Source of the DNA: Hasllibacter halocynthiae
GTDB lineage: Bacteria > Pseudomonadota > Alphaproteobacteria > Rhodobacterales > Rhodobacteraceae
Reading direction: 5' to 3'
Length of the DNA stretch: 64,000 bases
Assembly (NCBI RefSeq): GCF_003003095.1
Contig: NZ_PVTT01000001.1
Location: forward strand, 124,001 to 188,000
Shown here piece by piece: positions 42,846 through 52,411 of the stretch. Positions within the stretch are counted from its first letter, which is position 1, and every line of letters begins with the position of its first letter. Under the pieces are notes generated by a model, which saw only the letters and a program-made list of their open reading frames with translations, did no database searches and had not been told where the DNA came from. Made by a program: the position numbers and the translations under genes.

Positions 42846-44978
42846 ATGGACGGATCACGCAGGGACGGACGCCCCAACTGGCGCGCCCGCGCCGAGGCGG
42901 AGCTGAAGGGCCGCGATCCTGGAGAGCTGGACTGGAAGACGCCCGAGGGCATCACCGTGCGGCCCGTCTACGGACCCGGCGACCCGGCGATCCCCCATTC
43001 CTGGCCGGGCGAGGCGCCATACACCCGCGGCGTCAAGGCGACCATGTACGCGGGCCGCCCCTGGACGATCCGGCAATACGCCGGCTTCTCGACGGCCGAG
43101 GAATCGAACGCCTTCTACCGCCGCGCGCTGGAGGCGGGACAACAGGGGGTCAGCGTGGCCTTCGACCTCGCGACCCACCGCGGCTACGACAGCGACCACC
43201 CGCGGGTCGAAGGGGACGTGGGCAAGGCGGGCGTCGCAATCGACAGCGTCGAGGACATGAAGGTCCTCTTCGACGGCATCCCGCTTGACCGGGTCAGCGT
43301 GTCCATGACCATGAACGGGGCGGTGATCCCTGTCCTGGCCAGCTTCATCGTCGCGGGCGAGGAGCAGGACGTCGACCCGGACGCCCTGTCGGGGACTATC
43401 CAGAACGACATCCTCAAGGAGTTCATGGTCCGCAACACCTACATCTACCCGCCCGGGCCTTCGATGCGAATCGTAGCCGACATCATCGAGTACACCGCCG
43501 AGAGGATGCCGAGGTTCAACTCGATCTCGATCTCCGGCTACCACATGCAGGAGGCCGGGGCGAACCTCGTGCAAGAGCTGGCCTTTACCCTGGCGGACGG
43601 GCGCGAATACGTGCGCGCCGCCGTGGCGCGGGGCATGGACGTGGACCGGTTCGCCGGGCGCCTCAGCTTCTTCTTCGCCGTCGGCATGAACTTCTTCATG
43701 GAGGCCGCGAAGCTGCGGGCCGCCCGCACCCTCTGGCACGAGGTCATGGAGGAGTTCGCCCCCGCGGACCCGCGGTCGTCCATGTTGCGGACGCACTGCC
43801 AGACCTCGGGCGTCTCCTTGGCCGAGCAGGACCCCTACAACAACGTCGTGCGCACCGCCTACGAGGCGATGTCGGCCGTCCTGGGGGGCACGCAGTCTTT
43901 GCACACCAACAGCTTCGACGAGGCCATCGCCCTGCCGACCGACTTCTCGAGCCGCATCGCGCGCAACACGCAGCTGATCCTGCAGAACGAGACGGGGGTG
44001 ACGCGGGTCGTCGACCCCCTGGCCGGCTCCTATTACGTCGAGGCCCTGACGAAGGATCTCGTGGACCAAGCGCGTGCCCTGATGGACGAGGTCGAGGGGC
44101 TGGGCGGGATGACCCGGGCCGTCGCCTCCGGGATGCCGAAGCTCAGGATCGAGGAGGCCGCCGCCCGCCGACAAGCCGCCGTGGACCGGGGCGAGGAGGT
44201 GGTCGTCGGCGTCAACAGGTGGCGCCTGGAGGCGGAGGACGCGATCGACGTCCGTGTCGTGGACAACGAAGGCGTCCGCCGCGCCCAGATCGCCCGGCTG
44301 GAGCGGGTGCGTGCGGAGCGGGACGAAGGCGCCTGCCGCGCCGCGCTGAAGGCGTTGACGGCCGGTGCGGAGGGGGACGGCAACCTCCTGGCGCTGGCTG
44401 TCGAGGCGGCGCGCGCGCGGGCCACGGTGGGGGAGATCTCCGATGCGATGGAAGCGACCTTCGGGCGGCACCGGGCGGAGGTGAGGACCTTGGCCGGGGT
44501 CTATGGGTCCGCCTACGAGGGCGACGAGGGGTGGGAGCGCATACGCGAGGACGTCGAACGGTTCGCGGAGGAAGAAGGCCGCCGGCCGCGGATGCTCGTG
44601 GTGAAGATGGGCCAGGACGGGCACGACCGGGGGGCGAAGGTCATCGCGACGGCCTTCGCGGATATCGGCTTCGACGTCGATGTCGGCCCCCTCTTCCAGA
44701 CGCCGGAGGAGGCGGCGCAGGACGCGCTGGACAACGACGTGCACGTGGTCGGCATCTCCTCCCAGGCGGCGGGGCACCGGACGCTGGCGCCCAAGCTGGT
44801 CGAGGCGCTGCGCGCGCGGGACGCGGGCGAGATACTGGTGGTCTGCGGGGGGGTGATCCCCCAGCAGGACTACGGCTTCCTCCGCGGCGCGGGCGTCGCG
44901 GCGATCTTCGGTCCCGGGACCAACGTCCCCGAGGCCGCGCGCGAGGTGCTGGACCTGATCCGGGCGGCGCGGGGATGA
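42846..44978 (+). CDS. Methylmalonyl-CoA mutase (single-chain, cobalamin-dependent)
   Basis: 710 residues, the full-length homodimeric form. The N-terminal TIM barrel (about 20-550) binds the substrate: [55 protein letters not shown], and [24 protein letters not shown]. The C-terminal B12 domain has [14 protein letters not shown] (DxHxxG, His coordinating cobalt) near residue 584, and [10 protein letters not shown]. It interconverts (R)-methylmalonyl-CoA and succinyl-CoA. With PccAB it delivers propionyl-CoA to the TCA cycle. The following gene starts by a four-base overlap with the stop. Confidence 0.96.
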   Translation: MDGSRRDGRPNWRARAEAELKGRDPGELDWKTPEGITVRPVYGPGDPAIPHSWPGEAPYTRGVKATMYAGRPWTIRQYAGFSTAEESNAFYRRALEAGQQGVSVAFDLATHRGYDSDHPRVEGDVGKAGVAIDSVEDMKVLFDGIPLDRVSVSMTMNGAVIPVLASFIVAGEEQDVDPDALSGTIQNDILKEFMVRNTYIYPPGPSMRIVADIIEYTAERMPRFNSISISGYHMQEAGANLVQELAFTLADGREYVRAAVARGMDVDRFAGRLSFFFAVGMNFFMEAAKLRAARTLWHEVMEEFAPADPRSSMLRTHCQTSGVSLAEQDPYNNVVRTAYEAMSAVLGGTQSLHTNSFDEAIALPTDFSSRIARNTQLILQNETGVTRVVDPLAGSYYVEALTKDLVDQARALMDEVEGLGGMTRAVASGMPKLRIEEAAARRQAAVDRGEEVVVGVNRWRLEAEDAIDVRVVDNEGVRRAQIARLERVRAERDEGACRAALKALTAGAEGDGNLLALAVEAARARATVGEISDAMEATFGRHRAEVRTLAGVYGSAYEGDEGWERIREDVERFAEEEGRRPRMLVVKMGQDGHDRGAKVIATAFADIGFDVDVGPLFQTPEEAAQDALDNDVHVVGISSQAAGHRTLAPKLVEALRARDAGEILVVCGGVIPQQDYGFLRGAGVAAIFGPGTNVPEAAREVLDLIRAARG

Positions 44979-45568
44979 TGGAGCTCGACCATCTCGTCGT
45001 CACCGGCGGGGATCGGGACGTCGCTGCTGCATGGGTGGGGCGCTGCCTCGGCGCCGCGCCGTCGGGCGGGGGCGCGCATGCCGTGATGGGCACCCACAAC
45101 CGCCTTTGGGGGCTCGGGCCGGACTATCTCGAGGCCATCGCCCCCGATCCCGCCGTCGGGGCGCCCGGCCGCCCCCGCTGGTTCGAGCTCGACGGGCGCG
45201 AGGGCGCTCCGGCTCTGACCCACTGGGTCGCCAGGGTGCCGGACATCGAGGCCGCCACCGCCGCCGCGCCGGGGGAATGGGAGGTGCTGGACGCCGAGCG
45301 CGACGGGCTGCGCTGGCGCATGGCCGTCGCGCCCTCGGGCCGGACGCCCCTCGGCGGCGCGCACCCACAGATGATCCAGTGGCTGACCGAGCCCGCCTTC
45401 GAACGGCTGCCGGTCCAGGGCCGGCTGACGGCGCTCCTCGTGATCTGCCCCGAGGCGGAGGCCCTTCGTGCCGCCCTGCCGCTCGCGGACGGGCGCGTCC
45501 GGATCGAGGCCGGCCCGCGGGGTATGCGGGCCGAGTTCGAGATCGGCGGCGCGACCCGCCGCCTGTGA
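44975..45568 (+). CDS. Glyoxalase-like/VOC-fold protein
   Basis: 197 residues. [22 protein letters not shown] is the first VOC beta-alpha-beta unit with its metal His. [20 protein letters not shown] and [19 protein letters not shown] follow; the glyoxalase_3 (PF13468) family has this layout. Substrate unknown. It overlaps the mutase stop (ATGATG), so it is in the mutase operon, but the methylmalonyl-CoA epimerase family is shorter and differently arranged, so I do not call it an epimerase. The next gene overlaps its own stop. Confidence 0.8.
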   Translation: MMELDHLVVTGGDRDVAAAWVGRCLGAAPSGGGAHAVMGTHNRLWGLGPDYLEAIAPDPAVGAPGRPRWFELDGREGAPALTHWVARVPDIEAATAAAPGEWEVLDAERDGLRWRMAVAPSGRTPLGGAHPQMIQWLTEPAFERLPVQGRLTALLVICPEAEALRAALPLADGRVRIEAGPRGMRAEFEIGGATRRL

Positions 45569-46059
45569 TCCGTCCGGCGAAGGAGGGGGACGCCCCGGCC
45601 GTCGCGGCCCTCCTGAACGCGGTCGTGCTGGAGACCACGATCTCCTTCCGCCACGAGGCCTGGAGCGCGGAGGAGGTCGCGGCCCGGATGGCCCACCTGC
45701 GCGGCGCGGGGCGCGAGTACTTCGTCGCCCTCGCCCTCGCGGGCGGGGCGGTCGTCGGCCATGCCTCCTACGACCAGTTCCGGGGCGGCTCGGGCTACCG
45801 GACGGCGATGGAGCATTCCGTCGCCTTGTCCCCGGCCGCGCGGGGCCGGGGGCTGGGACGCGCCCTCGTCGAGGCCGTGGCCTCCCATGCCGCGGAACGC
45901 GGGGCGCGCACCCTGTGGGCGGGCGTGTCGGGCGAGAATCCGGAGGGCGAGGGGTTCCACCGCGCCTGCGGCTTCGAGCGCATCGCCCGTTTGCCTGGGC
46001 CGGGCTTCAAGTTCGGCCGCTCCCTGGACCTCGTCCTGATGCGGCGGGCGCTGGCCTAG
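45565..46059 (+). CDS. GNAT-family N-acetyltransferase (phosphinothricin acetyltransferase-like)
   Basis: 164 residues from GTG 45565, overlapping the previous TGA (GTGA). [40 protein letters not shown] and SYDQFRGGSGYRTAMEHSVA precede the acetyl-CoA loop ARGRGLGRALVEAVASHA, then a C-terminal GFERIARLPGPGFKFGRSLD. This order is that of the Pat/YwnH-like branch that acetylates phosphinothricin or methionine sulfone. The real substrate is unknown. Its TAG shares CTAG with the convergent aldose epimerase gene. Confidence 0.88.
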   Translation: MIRPAKEGDAPAVAALLNAVVLETTISFRHEAWSAEEVAARMAHLRGAGREYFVALALAGGAVVGHASYDQFRGGSGYRTAMEHSVALSPAARGRGLGRALVEAVASHAAERGARTLWAGVSGENPEGEGFHRACGFERIARLPGPGFKFGRSLDLVLMRRALA

Positions 46060-47069
46060 CCCTCGCTCGGCAGCGCGACGCGCCAGACGGTCATCTGCCG
46101 GTAGACCTCGCCCGGATCGAGGCGCACGGAGGGGAAGCCTCCGTGCGAAGGCGCGTCGGGCCAGCGCTGGCATTCCAGCGCGACGCCCCGATGGGGCCCG
46201 ATGGGCCGGCCCTGATGGTCGGGCGCGCCCACGTCCTTCAGCTTCCAGCCGTCATAGACCTGCATCGCCGGCTCGGTGCTGTCGACCTCCAGCCGGATGC
46301 CGGAGGTGCCCGTCAGAACCGCGGCGGGGGCGATGGAGCGCGGCTCCTCGGCCAGCACGAGGCAATGGTCCAGATGCGGCGGACCGGCCGCGAGCGTCCT
46401 GCCCTGCCGGAAGTCCAGCGGCGTCCCCTCGACCTCCTCGATCCGTCCGGTCACCAGCCCTTCCTCGTCCGCGTCGAGGTACCGCTCTGCCGGGCTGACC
46501 AGCGCGTGGCCCTCCGCCGATCCCGTGCCGTCGAGATTCCAGTAGGAATGGTTGGCGAAGTTGATCCAGGTCGGCGCGTCCGTCTCCGCCTCGACCGTGA
46601 GGGTGAGGGCGGGGCCCGCGACCTCCCACCGGGCGGTGACCGTGCGGTTGCCGGGAAAGCCCCCTTCGCCGTCCGGCATCGCGAGGCGGAGCGTGACGTG
46701 ACGGGGGCCGTGATCGGCCAGATCCCACAGCTTGCGATGCGTGCCCGCGCTGCCCGAGTGGAGCGTCGCACCGCCGGCGTCCTCGCGCGGCTCGAGGCGG
46801 TGCTCGGCGCCGTCCAGCGTCGCACGGGCGTCAGAGATGCGGTTGACGACGGGTCCGATCAGCCCGCCGGCGGTGGCCATCGGCCCCTCGTAGAGCGACA
46901 GCTCGTCCGTGCCCATCGTCAGCGAATGGGGGATCGCGGAATGGCGGACGTCCTGCAGGCAGGCGCCCCATTGCAGGACGCGCGCCCCGAACGTCCCGCC
47001 GCCGGCGAGGTCGTCGGTGATGTGGAATACGTGGGCCGTGCGGCCGTCCGTAAGCTCGTAGGGGGTCAT
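46056..47069 (-). CDS. galM: Aldose 1-epimerase (galactose mutarotase family)
   Basis: 337 residues. Catalytic His lies in NHSYWNLDG near residue 172, another His in TLHSGSAGTHRKLWD near 99, and the catalytic Glu in GVALECQRWPDAP near 300. It interconverts alpha and beta anomers of galactose released by the galactosidases. Its ATG overlaps the GH42 stop (ATGA), so it is the last gene of the galactoside operon. Its stop shares a CTAG with the convergent GNAT gene. Confidence 0.93.
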   Translation of the reverse strand: MTPYELTDGRTAHVFHITDDLAGGGTFGARVLQWGACLQDVRHSAIPHSLTMGTDELSLYEGPMATAGGLIGPVVNRISDARATLDGAEHRLEPREDAGGATLHSGSAGTHRKLWDLADHGPRHVTLRLAMPDGEGGFPGNRTVTARWEVAGPALTLTVEAETDAPTWINFANHSYWNLDGTGSAEGHALVSPAERYLDADEEGLVTGRIEEVEGTPLDFRQGRTLAAGPPHLDHCLVLAEEPRSIAPAAVLTGTSGIRLEVDSTEPAMQVYDGWKLKDVGAPDHQGRPIGPHRGVALECQRWPDAPSHGGFPSVRLDPGEVYRQMTVWRVALPSEG

Positions 47070-49051
47070 GCGTCGTCCTCCGGATCCGAAGCCCTACGCG
47101 CAGACCCCGTGATGGGTTCGCGGATCACCCCCGCGGGGGGCAGCCGGCCGGCGGGCGTGTCGCGCGCCTCGGCGGCGTAGTTCAGCCAGACGCGGTGCGT
47201 GGGCGTGCGCCGGGTGCGGACCCCTTCGGGCAGGTCCCGGACGGCCAGCCCGGCTGCCTCCGCCTCCCTCCGCACGATCCGCAGCGCCGCCGCGTCGTCG
47301 GGCCAGCCGCCGAGATAGGTGAGGCGCCCGCCGCCCTCCGTTCGGGCGGCCATCGCCGCGGGGCGGCCGTCCCGGAGCGCCTCCACCACGTCGGCCCCGC
47401 CCTCCAGCGCCTCGCGCCACCGCGTCAGCGCCCCGCCCCCCGCCAGCGGCATGTCCGCCGAAGGGGGCAGCGATTCGACCAGCGCGACCGTGCAGTCGAG
47501 GCCGGGCAGGTCCGGGGGCAGGGGAAGGGGGATCGCCATCTCGGGCGTCTTCGCGTTCGCGCGCGGCCCCGCCAGCACCCGTGCCCCATGCGCCGCGATG
47601 GCGCCCCGCAGCGCGTCCGGCACCGTGGCGAGGCCCGGGATCAGCACCAACGGCCAAGGCGAGAGGTCCGCCGTGCCCGCGGGGATCACGTCGAGGTCGA
47701 GGCCCAGCTTCCGCGCCGCCCGGTAGAAGGTCAGGCAGAGGTGCAGGTACTCGAAGTCCGCGCCCTGGGGCTGCGTCTCCCAAGCCCAGGCGGAGGGGTA
47801 GTCGAAGACCAGCGCCACCTGCCCGGGGGCGGTGCCGGGGGCCTCGTCCGCGACCTCCCCGGCGACCTCGGCGGCCTCCGCCAGCCCCGGCGCCGCCACC
47901 GAATCGGGCCGCAGGAGGCCGGCGTGCTGCTGCTCCTGCGCGAAGGGCGCCTGGCGCCAGCGGAAGTAGAGCACGGACTCGGCCCCGTGGGCGAAGGCCT
48001 CGTGCGCCCAGAGGCGGGCCATGCCGGGCAGGGGCGCGGGGTTGTGCGGCGCCCAGTTCACGGGGCCGGGCTGCTGCTCCATGATCCACCATCGGCCGTC
48101 GGACGGGGATCGTCCGTCCTTGGCGGAACCGACGCTGCGGTAGAGGTCGTGGTGGAAGGCCTGCATGTCCGGGTCGCCCTGCCGCAGGTAGAGGCGCTTG
48201 TGCTCGGCCGGCAGGTCCAGGCGGTCCGAGAGGAAGCCGATCGGATAGCTGTCCCAGGACGCCACGTCGAGGTCGGCGCCCACGTCCCAATGATCGAATC
48301 CCGTCTCGCGGCCCATGTAGTTGTGGATGAGATCGGCGTCGGTGCGCTTCCGCAGGACCTCGGTCTGCTCGCGGTTGAAGGACGCCACCTGGTCGCTGCT
48401 GAACCGCCGGAAGGCGAGGACGTGGGCCGGGTTCGGTTCGGTCACGGTGAGGTTGGGAAGCTCGACCTCGTCGAAGTCGCGCACCTCCATCGACCAGAAC
48501 ACGTTGCCCCAGGCCCGGTTCAGCGCGTCCGGCGACCGATAGCGGCGCGCGCACCATTCCTGGAAGGCGTGCCGGGCGGCGGGCGAGTAGCTGACCGCCG
48601 TATCGTGGCAGCCGTACTCGTTGTCGGTCTGCCAGGCGGTGATCCGGGGGTCGCGGCCGTAGCGCCCGGCCATCGCCTCGACGATCCGGCGGCACTCGGC
48701 CCGGTAGCCCTCGTGGGAGAAGCAGTAGTGCCGACGCGAGCCGAAGCGCCGCGGGCGGCCGGCCCCGTCCAGCGCGACCATGTCCGGCATCCTGTCCACC
48801 AGCCACTTGGGCGGCGTCGCGGTGGGGGTGCCGAGGACGACCTCAAGCCCGGCGTCGGCCAGCACCCCGATCGCCCGGTCCAGCCAGCCCCAGTCGTAGC
48901 GCCCGGGCGCGGGCTCGCAGCGCGACCACACGAACTCGCCGATCCGCACCTTTCGCAGCCCCGCCTCGGCCATGCGGCGGACGTCCTCGGGCCAGACGCC
49001 CTCGGGCCAGTGCTCGGGGTAGTAGCAGACCCCTACGCTGCGGGAGGTCAT
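47066..49051 (-). CDS. Beta-galactosidase, glycoside hydrolase family 42
   Basis: 661 residues. The (beta/alpha)8 domain starts at VGVCYYPEHWPEGVWPEDVR. The acid/base Glu is in AWQTDNEYGCHDT near residue 147, and the nucleophile Glu in WIMEQQPGPVNWAP near residue 315. The trimerisation domain and the small C-terminal beta domain (LTYLGGWPDDAAALR) complete the fold. There is no signal peptide, so it acts on galactosides after uptake. The operon lies downstream of an ABC importer and alpha-galactosidase, so it probably accepts plant or algal galacto-oligosaccharides or lactose-like sugars. Its stop overlaps galM. Confidence 0.95.
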   Translation of the reverse strand: MTSRSVGVCYYPEHWPEGVWPEDVRRMAEAGLRKVRIGEFVWSRCEPAPGRYDWGWLDRAIGVLADAGLEVVLGTPTATPPKWLVDRMPDMVALDGAGRPRRFGSRRHYCFSHEGYRAECRRIVEAMAGRYGRDPRITAWQTDNEYGCHDTAVSYSPAARHAFQEWCARRYRSPDALNRAWGNVFWSMEVRDFDEVELPNLTVTEPNPAHVLAFRRFSSDQVASFNREQTEVLRKRTDADLIHNYMGRETGFDHWDVGADLDVASWDSYPIGFLSDRLDLPAEHKRLYLRQGDPDMQAFHHDLYRSVGSAKDGRSPSDGRWWIMEQQPGPVNWAPHNPAPLPGMARLWAHEAFAHGAESVLYFRWRQAPFAQEQQHAGLLRPDSVAAPGLAEAAEVAGEVADEAPGTAPGQVALVFDYPSAWAWETQPQGADFEYLHLCLTFYRAARKLGLDLDVIPAGTADLSPWPLVLIPGLATVPDALRGAIAAHGARVLAGPRANAKTPEMAIPLPLPPDLPGLDCTVALVESLPPSADMPLAGGGALTRWREALEGGADVVEALRDGRPAAMAARTEGGGRLTYLGGWPDDAAALRIVRREAEAAGLAVRDLPEGVRTRRTPTHRVWLNYAAEARDTPAGRLPPAGVIREPITGSARRASDPEDDA

Positions 49052-49139
49052 GGCCGCCTCGCCGGGCTTGCGGGAACGCCGCGGCCCGCGCCCGATCCCG
49101 GCGCGGGATGGCAGGCTGTGCAGCGCCGTCTCGCGCCCC

Positions 49140-50000
49140 TCATCCCAGCACCACGCGCGGCTCGGGACGGCCCTGCGCGCAGCCCTTCAGCACGAAGGTC
49201 CGTCCGCTGAGGGGCGCGCGGTCCAGCGCGGCGGCGTCCATCCCTTGCCGCGCCGTCGTCGCATGGAGGGAGGAAAGGTCCGCGCCCCCGAACGCGGGGC
49301 AGGAGGGTTGCGGCGCTTCCAGGGCCACCGCCCGCAGGAAGACACCGTCCGGGGCGTGGCAGGCGATGCGCGACGCGCCCCATTGCGCGATCCAGAGGTT
49401 GCCGTGCGCGTCCGTCACCGCGCCGTCCGGGTTCAGCCCCTCGCCGCGGAAGTCGATCAGCACCTCGGGCCCGCCCTCCGGCCAGCCCTCCGGGTCCAGC
49501 GGCTGCCGCCACAGAAGGCCCCGCGCCGTATCCGCGTGATAGCCCGTGCGCCCGTCCGGGGCGAAGCAGATCGCGTTGGGGATGGTGACGCCTTCGTGCA
49601 GCGCGCGCAGGTCGCCCCGGTGCAGGCGGTAGATCGTGCCCACGCCCTCCTCCGCTTCCTTGCCCATGGTGCCGATCCAGAACCCTCCCATCGGATCCGC
49701 CCGCCCGTCGTTCGAGCGGGTGACGGCGTCGCCCTCCTCCAGCGGCAGGACCGTCTCGAGCGCGCCGGTGCGGATGTCGAAGCGCCGCAGCGCCGTCTCC
49801 GTCGCGAGAAGGAGGGTGTCCCGATCCACCCAGCCCGCGGCGGAGGCCATCTCGCCCAGGTCCCATTCCAGCGCCTCGCCCCCGGCGCGCGACATCAGCC
49901 GCCCCCCGAGGATGTCGAACCAGAAGAGCTGCCCGCGTCCCGGATGCCACAGGGGGCCCTCGCCGAGCTGGCAGGGCCGGGGGTCGAACACATCCATCAT
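49140..50000 (-). CDS. SMP-30/gluconolactonase-family sugar lactonase
   Basis: 286 residues of a six-bladed beta propeller. Metal ligands are Glu in CQLGEGPLWHPG near residue 16, Asn in TRSNDGRADPMGGFWIGTMG near 100, Asn in VTIPNAICFAPDG near 150, and Asp in LNPDGAVTDAHGNLWIAQWG near 202. In the De Ley-Doudoroff route such an enzyme opens galactonolactone to galactonate. The ATG overlaps the dgoA TGA (ATGATG), a coupled pair. An 88-base gap separates it from the GH42 gene. Confidence 0.92.
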   Translation of the reverse strand: MMDVFDPRPCQLGEGPLWHPGRGQLFWFDILGGRLMSRAGGEALEWDLGEMASAAGWVDRDTLLLATETALRRFDIRTGALETVLPLEEGDAVTRSNDGRADPMGGFWIGTMGKEAEEGVGTIYRLHRGDLRALHEGVTIPNAICFAPDGRTGYHADTARGLLWRQPLDPEGWPEGGPEVLIDFRGEGLNPDGAVTDAHGNLWIAQWGASRIACHAPDGVFLRAVALEAPQPSCPAFGGADLSSLHATTARQGMDAAALDRAPLSGRTFVLKGCAQGRPEPRVVLG

Positions 50001-50596
50001 GGCAGCGCGTCCCAGGCATCGACGATCGCCTTCGCCTTCGCCGCCGTTGTCGCGGCGTCGTCGCCCGGCGCGTAGATCGCCGTGCCGATCCCGAACCCGT
50101 CCGCGCCCGCCGCCCGCCATTCGGCGAAGTCGTCCGGGCCCGCGCCGCCCACGGCATAGACGGGGGCGTCCGGCGGCAGCACGGCCTTCATGGCCTTCAG
50201 ATGCCCCGGCCCGCCGGTCGAGCCGGGGAACAGCTTCAGCCCCGTCGCGCCCCAGCGCAGGGCGGCGAAGCACTCGGTCGGGGTCAGCACGCCTGGCCAG
50301 CTCTCCATCCCGAGGGCGCGGGTGGCGCGGATCACCCCCTCGTCCGCGTTGGGCGAGACGACGAGCCGCCCGCCGGCGCGGTGGACATGGGCGACCTCCT
50401 CCATGGTCAGCACCGTTCCCGCGCCTACCAGCGCCTCGTTCCCGTGGGCGGCCGCTACGGCCTCGATCGAGGCGAGCGCGTCGGGCGAGTTGAGCGGCAC
50501 CTCGATCCTGGCGATCCCCGCGTCCACGAGCGCCCGCGCGGCGGCGAGGGCGTCGGGCGGCGTGATGCCACGAAGGATGGCGATGATCGGTCGCAT
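49997..50596 (-). CDS. dgoA: 2-dehydro-3-deoxy-6-phosphogalactonate aldolase
   Basis: 199 residues. Family I aldolase features are present: AILRGITPPDA (Arg), IARIEVPLNSPDA (Glu), GAGTVL, SPNADEGVI, and the Schiff-base Lys in GATGLKLFPGSTGGPGHLKA near residue 125. The LNSPDA and STGGPGHLKA wording is that of KDPGal rather than KDPG aldolase. It splits 2-keto-3-deoxy-6-phosphogalactonate into pyruvate and glyceraldehyde 3-phosphate. GGGAGG lies upstream of ATG 50596. Its partner kinase, dgoK, is 68 bases upstream. Confidence 0.93.
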   Translation of the reverse strand: MRPIIAILRGITPPDALAAARALVDAGIARIEVPLNSPDALASIEAVAAAHGNEALVGAGTVLTMEEVAHVHRAGGRLVVSPNADEGVIRATRALGMESWPGVLTPTECFAALRWGATGLKLFPGSTGGPGHLKAMKAVLPPDAPVYAVGGAGPDDFAEWRAAGADGFGIGTAIYAPGDDAATTAAKAKAIVDAWDALP

Positions 50597-50664
50597 GCGG
50601 CGGCCTCCCTGGCACGGCATGGGTCAGCCCTACGCGGGCGGGACGGGGTTTTGTAGGGCGGCGT

Positions 50665-51534
50665 TCACCCCGCCATCGCCGTGCGGGCGGCGGCGAGGCC
50701 GCGGAGGGTCGCGGTCGCGGCGTCGTGGGGCATGACGGGCACCCCCTGCGCCCGCAGGGCGGCGGCGTAGGCGTCGCGCACCTTCTCCGCCCCGATCAGC
50801 GCGACCGGCCGGCCCAGCCACCAGGGCCGGGTCGCGGCCAGCTCGGCGCCGACCAGGAGGCCCGAGAGGCGCGAGGTGCCGGTCCCGTCCCCGTCCAGCA
50901 GGTGCGCGGCGCGGATGCGGAACAGGTCGGTCACGATCCGCTCGGGGCGGGACATCGCCTCCGACACCGCGTCGAGGAACGGGGCCTCCTCCCATTCCCC
51001 GAGCGAATGGCGGAGGGTGGAGGATTTCAGCAGGGCGAAGAGCTCGCCCGTCATGGCGGTGCGGAAGCTCACCACCTCGCCCGCCGACACGTGCGCCCAC
51101 TTGGAATGGGTGCCGGGCAGGCAAACGGCGCCGTCGAACTCGGGCTCGCGGGCGAGGAGGCCGGCGATCTGGGTCTCCTCGCCGCGCATCACGTCGGGCG
51201 GGTCGGCCTGCGACAGGCCCGGCAGGATGCGGACCCTGAGGCGCGGGTCCGAGACCGGCGGGACCGCCGCGTCGCCGCTCCCCGGCGGGGCCGGCACCGG
51301 AACGTAGGGCGCCTCGGCCCAGCCCTGGCGAGAGCCGGCCATGCCGCAGGCGAAGACGTCGGTCGGCCCGTCCAACCTGTCCCCGACGGCGGCGAGGAGC
51401 GCGGGCTCGAACCCCTCCGGGTCCAGGGTGGACATCCCCTCCGCGGTCGCGACCTCCCAGACGGGGGCGTCCCCCTCCATCCCCCAGGCGCGAAGGTTGG
51501 ACGTGCCCCAGTCGACGGCGATCCACCCCGTCAC
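50665..51534 (-). CDS. dgoK: 2-dehydro-3-deoxygalactonokinase
   Basis: 289 residues from GTG 51534. The actin-like ATPase phosphate-1 motif is WIAVDWGTSNLRAWGM, and FACGMAGSRQGWAEAPYVPV, MRGEETQIAGLLA and LPGTHSKWAHVSAGEV are DgoK signatures. It phosphorylates 2-keto-3-deoxygalactonate to supply DgoA. A 112-base gap to the SDR gene carries a 13-base direct repeat. Confidence 0.94.
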   Translation of the reverse strand: MTGWIAVDWGTSNLRAWGMEGDAPVWEVATAEGMSTLDPEGFEPALLAAVGDRLDGPTDVFACGMAGSRQGWAEAPYVPVPAPPGSGDAAVPPVSDPRLRVRILPGLSQADPPDVMRGEETQIAGLLAREPEFDGAVCLPGTHSKWAHVSAGEVVSFRTAMTGELFALLKSSTLRHSLGEWEEAPFLDAVSEAMSRPERIVTDLFRIRAAHLLDGDGTGTSRLSGLLVGAELAATRPWWLGRPVALIGAEKVRDAYAAALRAQGVPVMPHDAATATLRGLAAARTAMAG

Positions 51535-51538
51535 GCGG

Positions 51539-51600
51539 GCGGCTCGCGGCGGTGGCTCCCCCCGAGGGGCGGTCGAGGGCCCGCCGCGCGGCTCGCGGCG
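51539..51600 (+). repeat. 13-base direct repeat between the SDR and dgoK genes
   Basis: GCGGCTCGCGGCG occurs at 51539-51551 and again at 51588-51600, 49 bases apart start to start, in the intergenic region. It may be chance in GC-rich DNA or a regulator site. Confidence 0.4.
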
Positions 51601-51646
51601 CTCCGCCCGCCGGGCGCCCTGGCGATATCGGCTGCGCGAAGGGGGG

Positions 51647-52411
51647 TCATCCCGTCACCACGACGCCGCCGTCGATCACCAGGGCCTGCCCCGTCATCGC
51701 CCTCGAGGCTTCCGAGGCGAGGAAGAGCGTGCCGCCGACCATGTCCTCGGGGCGCAGGTGGTCAGGCAGGCACATGCGGGCCGCGTGGTCGCGAAGCCCC
51801 TCGTCCGTCGCCCATTTGTCGAGTTGCTTCTCCGTCAGCACCCAGCCCGGGGTCAGCGTGTTCACCCGGACGCGGGCGGGCCCCAGCTCCCGCGCGAGGG
51901 AGCGGGTCATGCCGTTTATCCCGGCGTTCGCGGTCGTGTAGATCGGATAGCCCGCGTTCCCCATCATGTAGGAGATGGACGAGAGATTCACGATAGAGCC
52001 GCCGCCCCGCGCCTTCATCGAAGGGGCCACCGCGCGGCAGGCGAAGAAATAGGCCTTCAGGTTGATCGCGATCATCCATTCCCAGAACGCCTCGTCCGCC
52101 TCCTCCAAGGTATGGCGCTGGTCGTTGCCGGCATTGTTCACGAGGGTGCGGATCGGGCCGTGCGCCTCCGCGGCGTCCGCGAGCGTCCGCTCGAGCGCGG
52201 GGATGTCGGCCAGGTCGCAGGAGAGGAACAGGGGCCGGTTCCCCGTCGCGGCCTCCATCTCGTCCGCGAAGGCGGCGCCGTCGCGGCGCTGGCAGAAGGC
52301 GACGCGCGCGCCCTGGCGCAGGAACCCCTCCGTCAGGGCCGCACCGATGCCGGAGCCGCCGCCGGTCACGAAGACCGAGCTGTCCCTGAGGTCGGGGTAT
52401 ATGGCGTTCAC
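51647..52411 (-). CDS. SDR-family oxidoreductase with atypical active site (galactose dehydrogenase candidate)
   Basis: 254 residues from GTG 52411, overlapping the GH36 TGA (GTGA). The Rossmann motif TGGGSGIGAAL (about 16-26), NNAG (92-95), catalytic Asn117 in MIAINLKAYFF, Ser145 in NLSSIS and Tyr158 in YPIYTTANAG are in place. The residue four after the Tyr, normally the catalytic Lys of YxxxK, is Asn162 (codon AAC at 51928-51926). A single change from AAG would explain it. Position suggests the NAD(P)-dependent sugar 1-dehydrogenase of the pathway, if active. It is followed by dgoK after 112 bases. Confidence 0.85.
   Translation of the reverse strand: MNAIYPDLRDSSVFVTGGGSGIGAALTEGFLRQGARVAFCQRRDGAAFADEMEAATGNRPLFLSCDLADIPALERTLADAAEAHGPIRTLVNNAGNDQRHTLEEADEAFWEWMIAINLKAYFFACRAVAPSMKARGGGSIVNLSSISYMMGNAGYPIYTTANAGINGMTRSLARELGPARVRVNTLTPGWVLTEKQLDKWATDEGLRDHAARMCLPDHLRPEDMVGGTLFLASEASRAMTGQALVIDGGVVVTG

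Noticed and set aside
44975-45568. Methylmalonyl-CoA epimerase next to the mutase
   Set aside because: The protein is VOC-like but longer and with the glyoxalase_3 layout, lacking the epimerase's characteristic sequence pattern.
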